Below the pieces are notes generated by a model. It was given only the letters and a program-made list of their open reading frames with translations. It did not search any database and was not told the DNA's origin. The position numbers were made by a program, and so were the translations under genes. From positions 1 through 47,940 of IMG/VR virus record IMGVR_UViG_3300037963_001933: a stretch of 47,940 bases of DNA. One strand, written 5' to 3'. Position 1 is the stretch's first letter, and each line of letters begins with the position of its first letter. This DNA is from a virus. Shown piece after piece: positions 1-9,100 of this stretch.

Positions 1-314
1 GTATCAGTAAAAGTACCATCAGCCATTTCTAAAACCATCCAAAAACCTTCTGAACTAGCAAAAGGATCACCAGGACTATAATTATTATAAAAAGAATAAT
101 TAGTTTGGTTTTGATTACTCCAATTCCAACTATAAGTATTATAAGGCGTACCCCTGTGGACATTAGCTATAACACAACCACTGTCTAGTGGCTGCCATTC
201 AATCCACGTCCTAGCGTAACCGTACATGCAAGTGTCTTTAGTTGTTAATATTGGCGCACAGTTTTGTGCAAAACTAAATATTGGTAACAGTATTAATAAT
301 AGTATTTTTTTCAT
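1..314 (-). CDS. Exported protein of unknown function, 3' part missing
   Basis: This open frame runs off the left edge of the window, so only the first 104 codons are visible. It begins one base after the stop of the upstream gene (TAA A ATG), which suggests translational coupling. Residues 1 to about 18 form a classic signal peptide: MKK, then a Leu/Ile-rich core, ending SFAQN with likely cleavage after FAQ, the usual Bacteroidota pattern. The mature part is rich in Trp, Tyr, Asn and Ser and has a few cysteines (after CAP, TCM and GCV). I recognise no family. It closes a run of exported proteins at the 3' end of the leftward block, so it probably acts in the periplasm or at the cell surface rather than in the virion; that is inference. 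Confidence 0.7.
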   Translation of the reverse strand, partial: MKKILLLILLPIFSFAQNCAPILTTKDTCMYGYARTWIEWQPLDSGCVIANVHRGTPYNTYSWNWSNQNQTNYSFYNNYSPGDPFASSEGFWMVLEMADGTFTD

Positions 315-315
315 T

Positions 316-696
316 TTAATCTTCTCCACATTTTTTCTTTGGGTTTCCAACTTGTACCCAGTTTTCTTTTTTAAACCAGTCTCTTAGTGTAGCACCTTTT
401 TTACGAGCGCCTTTTACATTTGTTTTAGATGATCTTCTATATTTACCTTTTTTACCAGCTCTACTTTTAGCACTTGCCAAAGCCTTTCTTTCAGACTTAG
501 ACATTGAACGTACTTTGTCAGCTGGTAAACAAACTTTTTTAGTACCACCACCTTTTTGCTTTGAAAAAGGAGGTTTGTTTTTCTTTTTACGACAACTTCC
601 TTTAGCTCCTTTTTTAGTACCAGGTACTCTTTCGTAACCCTTCCAGCAAGGTAGCGGACTATTTTCTTCAAACTTAGATTTGATATCGTAAGGCAT
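316..696 (-). CDS. Small very basic Cys-containing phage protein (CWKGY type)
   Basis: 126 aa, extremely rich in Lys and Arg. Near the N-terminus it has an NSPLPCWKGY segment (residues 13 to 21) followed by a V-P-G-T-K-K-G-A-K-G-S-C pattern. I recall this CWKGY...GSC arrangement from many uncultured marine phage proteins, with no function assigned. The C-terminus has TLRDWFKKENWV and a final Cys-Gly-Glu-Asp, resembling small DWFKKxxW proteins of marine viruses. The charge suggests nucleic-acid contact, for example packaged with the genome, but nothing demonstrates this. Its start overlaps the stop of the upstream gene by one base (TAATG). It belongs to a set of three consecutive small basic proteins. 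Confidence 0.75.
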   Translation of the reverse strand: MPYDIKSKFEENSPLPCWKGYERVPGTKKGAKGSCRKKKNKPPFSKQKGGGTKKVCLPADKVRSMSKSERKALASAKSRAGKKGKYRRSSKTNVKGARKKGATLRDWFKKENWVQVGNPKKKCGED

Positions 697-1037
697 TATG
701 ACTTTTTCTTTTTACCGCCAGTACCCCAATTAGCAGCACCTCTTTTTCTACATTGAACCAACTGACCTGAAGCGTAAGCACTAGGCCAAACTTTAACTCT
801 TGATTTTACCTTATGATAACAAGCGTCTTTTTTACCTTTCTTTTTCTTTTTAGCAAATGGTGATATACCAGGTAACGTATTTGTTTCACACTCACACTCT
901 CCTGGTGGTTTACCACATGAACCAGACTCCATAGCCATAGCTTGTATTCTATCAGCTTGTGAAGCGTGCATTTTAGATGCTTTTTTAAGTTCTTTTACTA
1001 TTTTTTTTAATTTGTTGTTTTTTAGTTTAAATGCCAT
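696..1037 (-). CDS. Small basic protein with MAFK N-terminal tag and Cys motifs
   Basis: 113 aa. It begins MAFKLKNNKLKKIVKEL, one of six proteins in the window sharing the MAFK(M/L)(K/N) start. A Cys cluster follows (SCGKPPGECEC, about residues 40 to 50), then GISPFAKKKKKGKK, then a conserved-looking segment DACYHKVKSRVKVWPSAYAS and a C-terminal QCRKRGAANWG. I remember the DACY...VWPSAYASG...CRKxGAANWG pattern from marine phages and giant-virus relatives without a known function. The cysteines could bind a metal, but the spacing is not a classic finger. Overlaps the next gene by one base. Function unknown; a DNA-associated virion protein is a guess from charge and context. Confidence 0.75.
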   Translation of the reverse strand: MAFKLKNNKLKKIVKELKKASKMHASQADRIQAMAMESGSCGKPPGECECETNTLPGISPFAKKKKKGKKDACYHKVKSRVKVWPSAYASGQLVQCRKRGAANWGTGGKKKKS

Positions 1038-1048
1038 ATCTTATATTT

Positions 1049-1393
1049 TTAACATTTCCATCTACGTCTAGCCGCTTTACCTCTTTCACCTGTCCAACCT
1101 TTTGATCTAGCGCAGAACGATTTTCTTCTTTTTGCCGCTTTACTACCTGGTTTTACTTTACCAGTAACAGCTGTTTTTAATTTACTACCTGGATTTTTAC
1201 GTCTATATTCTTTTACACCTTTAGCTGTCATTCCAGCTCCTTCCTTTACAGTTCTAAAATTACGCCCTTTACCTTTAGTTGTTTTTCTAGGTTCACTAGA
1301 TTTTTTACGTTTACGTTTACGTTTTTCTAAAGGTGATTCTGCGTCTATGTCTACTATCCTTAAAAAAGGGTTATTAAGTTGTTTAAATGGCAT
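1049..1393 (-). CDS. Small basic protein, DUF6321-like
   Basis: 114 aa and strongly basic. The N-terminus MPFKQLNNPFLRIVD is a diverged form of the MAFK tag, followed by ESPLEKRKRK, the recurrent S-P-(L/F/M) motif. The C-terminal half (about residues 52 to 114) has the order G-A-G-M-T-A-K-G, NPGSKLKTAVTGKVKPGSK, AAKRRKSFCARSKG and ends RRRWKC. I recognise this as the phage and large-virus family catalogued as DUF6321, which has no established function. The invariant-looking Cys in KSFCAR and the terminal Cys may bind metal or form a disulfide. It precedes two other small basic Cys-containing proteins in the same transcript. Confidence 0.8.
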   Translation of the reverse strand: MPFKQLNNPFLRIVDIDAESPLEKRKRKRKKSSEPRKTTKGKGRNFRTVKEGAGMTAKGVKEYRRKNPGSKLKTAVTGKVKPGSKAAKRRKSFCARSKGWTGERGKAARRRWKC

Positions 1394-1395
1394 AA

Positions 1396-1755
1396 TTAAA
1401 AGTCACTCATTATTACTTCGTCTATTTTTTCTTGCACTTCTTCTTTTGTTGCTGTTAATGTAAAGCTAAGATCAGCTTGAAACCTAGCAACTTCTTCTCC
1501 GTCTTTAAATATTATAATCGTAGGCACAGACGCTATTTTATATTTTGCTTGCGCTTTGGTATCTTTACCAACATCTGTATAACCTATAGTTTTACAGTCT
1601 TTTAAACTTTGTACCCATGGCACATCATTAGCTTTATTCCAACCAGCGTTAAACTGTACTACTTTTATTTGGCTAAAACAAACACTACAAAACAACATGA
1701 AAACAATTATTAACATGTACATAGCTCGTGTTTGCCAGTTAATATTATCTATCAT
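1396..1755 (-). CDS. Exported thioredoxin-fold protein lacking the CxxC active site
   Basis: 119 aa. A hydrophobic segment (residues about 12 to 28, ending CSVCFSQ) is a probable signal peptide or anchor; the real start may be Met12 or Met14, since the first 11 residues overlap the upstream gene. The rest follows a thioredoxin fold: strand IKVVQFNAGW (30 to 39), helix, strand TIGYTDVGKD, then SVPTIIIFKDGEEVARF (76 to 92) with the family's cis-proline at P78. Where thioredoxins have W-C-x-x-C, this protein has an N-A-G-W-N-K-A-N stretch, so it cannot do dithiol exchange by the usual mechanism. It may be a binding or chaperone module in the periplasm. The fold call is fairly sure, the role unknown. 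Confidence 0.75.
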   Translation of the reverse strand: MIDNINWQTRAMYMLIIVFMLFCSVCFSQIKVVQFNAGWNKANDVPWVQSLKDCKTIGYTDVGKDTKAQAKYKIASVPTIIIFKDGEEVARFQADLSFTLTATKEEVQEKIDEVIMSDF

Positions 1756-2035
1756 AAAGTTTGTCCTCTATTTTTTCTAAAGTTTGTTTAATTTCTTCTA
1801 CATCTTTCTGTGTAGTCATAATAGTGTTACGTATCATTTGGTCTTTCATATCAAACTCCATACGCGTAACCTCTGGGTCTGGTGGTGGAGGTATAACAGG
1901 TAATTCTTTTGCCTCTGCTATGTCTGCTTGTAAAGCAAACCACATACCAACTATAGTAGCAATACCAAAACCTAAAGCTATTATTGTCTTTATACTTAAT
2001 TTAAAAGACGTATCTTCGTTTAATTCTTTTGTCAT
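1745..2035 (-). CDS. Single-pass membrane protein with C-terminal coiled coil
   Basis: 96 aa. Residues about 15 to 35 (TIIALGFGIATIVGMWFALQ) are one transmembrane helix. A Pro-rich linker (LPVIPPPPDPE, about 45 to 55) follows, then a charged helix to the end with heptad-like spacing (MIRNTIMTTQKDVEEIKQTLEKIEDKL), a probable coiled coil. The N-in, one-TM, long periplasmic helix layout is compatible with an inner-membrane spanin or a small holin accessory, but no lipoprotein partner (o-spanin lipobox) is seen beside it, so lysis is only a possibility. It overlaps the following thioredoxin-like gene by 11 bases, implying coupled translation. Confidence 0.7.
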   Translation of the reverse strand: MTKELNEDTSFKLSIKTIIALGFGIATIVGMWFALQADIAEAKELPVIPPPPDPEVTRMEFDMKDQMIRNTIMTTQKDVEEIKQTLEKIEDKLYDR

Positions 2036-2036
2036 T

Positions 2037-3116
2037 TTAAAAAATTGTGTAATTCATTCCTAGTTTAAAATCGTACCACTCACGATTCCAGTATTTGTTA
2101 TATTTACCTTCTACAAAATAACCTAGCTGCTTGTTTACCTTTACACCATATATTAAACCACCTGAGTAATCATACCACTGTCCATCAACATAATTATGAT
2201 AACTAAATTCACTACCATCATCATAATGGTAAGGCATCAAGCTACCCCAAGCATGTAGCCAAGTATTTTTGTTATATTTATAATAATCAAAACCTACAAC
2301 AAAAGAGTGTTGTATTGTTTTCTTTAGTTCATTTCTTTTCTTTTGTGTATAATCAGATAACACTTGTGGTATTACCACAGCTTCCCATACTTCAGCGCTA
2401 GTAGCTACTACACTACCACTTGGATCTGTATATATTGAATTAGCCACATCAACGTTGTAACCTTCTTGTAAAGCTAAATAAGTATAATGTATGTTACCAT
2501 TACTTAACATCCACTCATCTAAAGCATTGTAACCATATGGTTCTGCAAGACGGTGTACTAAGCCTACGTTCCAAGATAAATGTCTACCATCTCTATGTCT
2601 ATATCTTTCTGACATCTCAAAGTATTTCACATCAGCAAAACCATCTTCAAGATACTCTAGTTTTAAAGCAAAAAAGTTTACACATAACTCATCAGGACAA
2701 CCTTCATCAGAGCTAAATCTAATGAAGTGGTGTTGGTCCATGTAGTTTTTACCTTCTTGCCTTTTGTAATCTACTTCAAATAAATATTCAACTCCTTTAA
2801 CTTTACCAACAGTGGCCGCATCACTGTAATTAGATTCCGTTCCATCATAAAAAGTCTGAGCTTTATTCTCATATCCAAATCTAGCTATTTTACGTAAACC
2901 TATGGTCAAGTTATAATCATAAGGAGTTGATATTGTTTGAGTAGATAAACCATTATCTACAGAAAAAACATCAACATCAGACAATGATGTTCCACCATTT
3001 ACGGCAGCATAAAAAGTAGAAAACTTTAAAAGCTTTCTAAGTTCTTCACTATCAAGAGTTTGCGCTGTTACTATGTTTGATACAAGTAGTAGCAATATTA
3101 TTAGTCTTTTCATCAT
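2037..3116 (-). CDS. Predicted outer-membrane beta-barrel-like exported protein
   Basis: 359 aa. It starts MMKRLIILLLLVSNIVTAQ, a signal peptide with cleavage after TAQ; the second Met is an equally good start. The mature chain has many alternating hydrophobic and aromatic segments typical of beta strands, such as HSFVVGFDYYKYN and GLIYGVKVNKQLGYFVEGKY, and ends DFKLGMNYTIF with a C-terminal Phe, as transmembrane barrels usually do. I therefore predict an outer-membrane barrel of roughly 12 or more strands. No family is recognised. A phage-encoded barrel could change the host surface, for example to block superinfection, or help release; that is inference. It lies just downstream of the giant virion gene and begins the exported-protein cluster. 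Confidence 0.7.
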   Translation of the reverse strand: MMKRLIILLLLVSNIVTAQTLDSEELRKLLKFSTFYAAVNGGTSLSDVDVFSVDNGLSTQTISTPYDYNLTIGLRKIARFGYENKAQTFYDGTESNYSDAATVGKVKGVEYLFEVDYKRQEGKNYMDQHHFIRFSSDEGCPDELCVNFFALKLEYLEDGFADVKYFEMSERYRHRDGRHLSWNVGLVHRLAEPYGYNALDEWMLSNGNIHYTYLALQEGYNVDVANSIYTDPSGSVVATSAEVWEAVVIPQVLSDYTQKKRNELKKTIQHSFVVGFDYYKYNKNTWLHAWGSLMPYHYDDGSEFSYHNYVDGQWYDYSGGLIYGVKVNKQLGYFVEGKYNKYWNREWYDFKLGMNYTIF

Positions 3117-3146
3117 TGTTATATAGTCACTTATTTTTTTAAATCT

Positions 3147-6100
3147 TTACTTTTTATATCCAGGTTGATGTTGTGGTACATTACATGTTCCAGCGTCAGT
3201 AACAGCAAAATTACCACATCGTTTTCCGTTTTTCTTTATAAAGCTACACTTTTTCATTTTAGCTTTTTCCTCAGCACTAGCATGGTATTGACATCTATCA
3301 CCAGCTTTATCAACAGGAACAGTACATCTTTGCCCATTTGACTTTACAGCCGCGCATGTATTAACGTCTTTACCCTCACCTTCTTTTTCTTTTTTAATCT
3401 CTTCTTCAACTACAACGTCAACTTTATCTTGAGCAACATCAATTTTTTCTTGTTTCTTTTCTTCTTTTTTCTTTTCTTTAACTTCTTCTCTAATTTCTTG
3501 AACTTTAGTTTCAACGCCAACATCCCAAGTATTCCAACCCAATACTAAAGATAAGTTTTGCCACCATTCGTTTTCATCAGCAGATATAGCTAACAAGTTA
3601 TTTATTTTATTAACAGCTCTATCTAAAGGTATGTTTGTTAACCCAGATATTAAGTTTGCAACAGACGACCAAGCTGGATTTTGTGGATCCCATAAATCCA
3701 TCTCAGCTATTACGTCTTCATTTATTTGTTGACCTTTTATTGAGCTATATATTTTTCTTAACTTACTACCAATAGTAGGTGAGAAATTAGCAAACTCTAA
3801 AAGAGTATAAGTATGATCAGCGTTCCAACCTCTTTTGTCTTGCTCTTGGAACTCAAGCACTCCGTTTTTAACAGTAGCAACTATAGCTCCAGTTAGACCC
3901 ATACCACCAAGTATACTATCAATCATACCTTGTACAACTCTGTCTTCTTTCTTTTCCCACTCTTCATCTTCTTCTCCAAGTGCTGCAAACAAAGCTGTTT
4001 GTAAGCCGACAAACATAGCGTTTTGTATTGCTCCGTAATAAACTATTTTACCTATGTTTTCAGCCGTATTACCTCTATTGTTTTTAATGTCTTGTGATGC
4101 TCTAAGTATCTTTCTAGTATACTGCATCGGTGTATTTTTAAATGCAAGTATTAACCTACCTAAACCACCAGTCTGCTGTTGTGATAACATATCTTGTCTA
4201 GAAGACTGCTGGCCAGTTTCAGTTTCCATAACAAAATCTTCCATAGCTTTTTCCATAGCTTGCTCTGGAGTATAGTTTTCATTTGTTTCAGGGTTTATTT
4301 GAGTTTCATAAAAGTTAGCATAATTTCTAACGTAACTAGCACCACCAGAAGCAATAGCAAAACTATCTGCTATTCTTGTAGGAGTAAAACCTATTTTTAA
4401 TAAATAAGCTATAGCGGCTTTTGCTTTGTTATCTGCTTTTTCTACAACAGCTCTTAGTTCAGCTTCATTAATACCACGAGCTTCACCCTCTCTTCTTGAT
4501 TTTAAATAATCAGAGTTCCAAATCATAGAAAAATCTTTCCAAAACTGTGGTTGATTAGCAAAAGCTTTACCCGCATTAACCATGTTGTTTGGCCCTGTTA
4601 ATTTAACGTAATTAAACGTAGACAGTGTTTGCAGCACAGCAGATCTACCGTTTAAAAACATTATAGCACCAACAGAGTTGTTAACCCAATTGTTATAAGC
4701 GTTTGTTATTCTATCACCACTAGGCATACGTTTACCTAACGAACTACCAGTTTCCATCCGATCTAACATGTTTTCTAAAGCTTCTCTATATTTAGAACCA
4801 TGTATAGCTTCTATTTTGTTTAAGTTTTCTTCAGAAAATATTTCATTTTTATTTTCAAGAAACTCTGCTAAATGTTTTTGTCTACCAACCACGTTGATAA
4901 TTTGATTAACGTCACTAGCTATATTTTCCATAGTCCAGTATTGACTAGGCTGTATATAACCAGCTTCTTGATTTGATATAGCGCCTAGCTGATCAGCAAA
5001 AGAAGTTAAGTTGTTTTCTTTTACAGCGTCTAACAATAACTTTCTATCTCTAGCTGACAACCCAGGTATTTCAATACCATTTTTATCCCAAAGATAAACT
5101 CTTACAGCGTGATCTAAGTTGTAATTACTTGGTTTACCATCTGGTCTATTTATAGAGGTTCTTAGTTTTACTTTTGCTTTAGGTATTGTTTTTAATAATT
5201 CTTTATATTGTCTTGTAACTTTTTGCTTTTCTTGAGTTATAGCTATCTCACCTTTTGAATAAGGTTTAACTAGTTTTTCTTGAAACCATTGTAATTGATA
5301 CTCACCTTCTTTACCTGGAGCTAAAAACTGATATATTAAACCATTAAAATCTTCAGCAGAATAAGGTATGACATTGTTAATACCATTGTATTTAGAACCT
5401 ATTAATCTTGCTTGAGCAGCAGAGTATTGTTTGTTTCTGTCTACGCCAGAAGTTATTTCTACAAACTCATTAAAAGTAGCACTATTACCAGATTGACTGT
5501 ATTTTTGGTGTAGCTCTGGATCTACTTCATTTAAAGTTTCATCAGCCTCTGTTCTACTCTGTACAAGATCATCATTTAACTGATTGTTTTCTACTTCGTT
5601 TTGTTGAGTTATGATAGCCGTGTTAGAATTTATTACTTTGTTTATTTCTATTTCAGTAACTCTATCTAAGTATGGATCACCATTAAAACTAAATATATTA
5701 CTTTTGTCACTATCGCTTAACAGTTTAAATCTTTCTAACGCTAAATCAGAAGTACTAAGATTTAATTTTATACCGTCAACAACAGGTTTGTCCATTGATT
5801 TTGATGTTGCAGCATCAGTATACCACTGTGTATGGTCAGCAAATATTTCTGTTAATAAAGCTTTTGGATCAACGCCTTCTTTAAAACCTTGTGGATTACC
5901 TTCGTTATCAAACTCAACAGTTTGCCACATTACGTTTTGTATTTTAATCATCAACCTAACGTTAGGATCCATATGTTCACCATAACTTCTTTCTGTCTGA
6001 GCGCCATCTTTTACTGTTATAAAATCTAAGCCTGATAATGCTCTTAAACCTTTTGTTAAGTTTGTTTGTGATTGTAATATAGAAACAAAAACATCAGCGT

Positions 6101-9100
6101 CCATATCACCATCAGCAACAGAAGTTAACATACCGCCAACTAAATCTACAGCTAAAGCTCTATTAGCTGTATTAGCAGCCTCTATCTCTGGAGCTATGTC
6201 TTTTAATAAAGCTATTTTATCTTCTTTAGAAATAGGTTGAGATAATATATCGTCAATCTTTTTAAACAAAGGTTGCGTTTTGTTCATTAAACGAACATCA
6301 TCAAGATTTACCTTAGTATTACTAGTTGTTTTTTCTGTTTGAGTTTTAATGTTTACAAGATCAGCGTTGTAATCACCTGTTCTTATTACAGCGCCGTATT
6401 GAGTAACAGGGTCTGTACTTGTAACCATCTCACCATTAACAGTACCTCTAAACATATTTAGCTCTGGCACAAACTCCCAACCAACAACATCCCAAACACC
6501 AAACTTACCATCTTTATTATCGTGACCGTAAAAAGAAGCGTTCTTAACTTTTTTACCATCAACCATAGATGTAGGTATTTTTTTAACACTTACGGTTGCT
6601 TTACCATCTCTTAGCTTTTTTCTATTAGCAGCATCCATAACAGCATTATGAAAGCCAACTAAGTCATACCCCATAATCGCGGCTACTTCCGCACCTACAT
6701 GTTTTGTGTAAAAGCTAACTACTTGCTTAGACTTTTTGTCTTTCATTTCTTTACTACTACTCCAGCTAACGTTTCTCAGTTTGTCTTTAAACCATTGAGG
6801 CACGTTTTCATCTGCAATTATAGTTGTTCTAAGTCTAACACTAGTTTCATCAATATTATCAGGGCCTAGCTCTCTAATTATAGTGTAAGCTAAATTTACC
6901 TCAGCTTGTGAAAAGTCACCTTTAAAACCTTTTATTGTCATGTAGTTAGGATCGTCAGGATCTAACACAATAATATCACTATGATCTTTTCCTTCTAAAG
7001 CAGCAAATACTAAGTTCATTCTTTGTGGAAGCTTAGTGAAGTTATAATCAGTTTCAAAATTTATATCAACACCACTTTGTGAAAACTTCATGTTTGGATC
7101 ACGCTTGATTAACTCAGAGTAATAAGTAATGTAGTTTTGTTTATCAGTAGGATCTTTTTGTTTTATAGCATCAAAAGAAGCATCAAGACCCATTTCAGCT
7201 GACAGCCTTTCAATAAGTTTATTAAACCTAGTTTTTCCAGTTCTATTACCAGAGTTTTGTTGTATACCTGCTATTTTACCGTGGTTATTAAAAAATAAAT
7301 CTAAAAACTGTTGCTCTGTCATATAACCAGGTTTACCTGGGTCATCAAACTGAACCGTGCCGTATATTGTATTACCAGCAGTTTCGCTTTCCATAAAACC
7401 TTTGTAATCTGGATTTGCTTGTATTCTTCTAGTTTCTTCAGTAGAAGCTCTTTCTTTTATAACATAAGATAATTCTGGAAAATTATTTCTATATTTTATT
7501 GCTAACGAGTTTACAATTAATTCTTTATTTTTTTTAAGATAAGTCTCAACCTGAGGATTTATCATGTTTTTATTCGTAACAGGATCTTTTACATACAAAG
7601 GACCTATGTTTTCAGAAACTATAGCCTTAAACTCTTCAGCAATGATGTTTTGAATATTATTTCTAATTTTTTTCTTTTTACCGTCAGGCGTACCTGTTTC
7701 AATAATAATATCACCAACCTTATTTATTATATTGTTTTTTGTTTTATCATTTATATTTAAACTAGTTCTTATTTCACTAGATTCAACACTAATAGAAACA
7801 CCATCACCACCAGCGCCAGCGTCAGCATCAGCGTCATCATAAAGGTTGTCTAAGTTAATGCCAACATCAGCATCGTCATAAGAAACAGTTTTGTTTTCAG
7901 CATCAACGGCTATTTGGCTTTTTGTTTCTTTTAATATATTACCTACCTGAGGGTTTAGCCTACTTATTAAATAATAACCAAAATCAGCGGTTGTATTTAT
8001 ATACCCTTCTTCTCCAGGTTTAACACCGTTAACATCCGTTACTAATTCGTTAGGGTTATAGTTGTCTATTATTTTAGCTACCTTTAACAAAGTTCCACTC
8101 ACAAAATCATCATATGTTATACCACTAAAACGAGAAGCTGTAGGATTAAAGTTGTCATTAATAAACTTGTTTATAGCAGGCATGTTTTGATTAACCAAGT
8201 CATCTTTAGCTCTTTTATGAGAGTTAGACATTGGTAAATTATTTATTTGTTCTATAATATCCTCAAGCGTAATCTCAACGCCATCTACAACTATAGGTTT
8301 ACCATGCAGCTCTATTGTTGCTTTTCTTTCTTCAAGTACTCGTTTTCTTTCATCAAACTCTAACTGTTCTTTTTTTAATATAGATATTGTTTTGGAGTTT
8401 TCTTTAGAAGTCTTTATATTTTTTTCAATTTTACTTATTTGAGTATTTAGTCCAGACTGTTTATTTTTTAACTCTTCTCGCAGTTGATCTCTTTGTGATG
8501 GGTTTTCTTTTATTAATTGCTGGTACTGTTTAGATAAAGCTAGCTTTTGTTCTTTTAAATCGTTTAAGTTTTTCTCATAAACACTCATCGATTGTTTTAA
8601 CATAGTAGGATCTAGCTCATCTCCTGCTAACCTTTGTATAAGGCTAAAATCTTTTTTACTTTGATTGTCTTTATAAAATCTATTTATATAATTAAAAACT
8701 TGCTCAGCATTATCAAACTGTCCTAAGCCAAAATATTCTTTACCTACTAATCTACTGGTTAAGCCGTTTATTAAGTTTTTCACACTTAAACCAAAAGAGC
8801 TATTAGTATTAAACATATTACTGGACAATACTCCTGAGTCTTTAAACTTAGGATTAACGTTTGCAAAGTTACCAGTAGCTATTAAATCACCTATTATATT
8901 TAAAACCTCTTCAACTTCAAAGTTATTATCTTTATAACTGTTTCTTCTTTGCTTATAATGTTCATATATAGCTTGTGCTTCTTTATCATTTGTTTTAGAA
9001 CCAAATTCTCTTTCCATCATAGCGTCCATCTCTGTCATAACCATCTCAGCATGCTGTTTACCTTGCTCGCTATTAACTATTTCAGAAACAGTCATTTTTT

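Noticed and set aside
414-671. Overlapping frame inside the 126-aa basic protein gene, same strand
   Set aside because: Lys/Val/Leu-rich out-of-frame shadow of a Lys-rich gene; no start leader.
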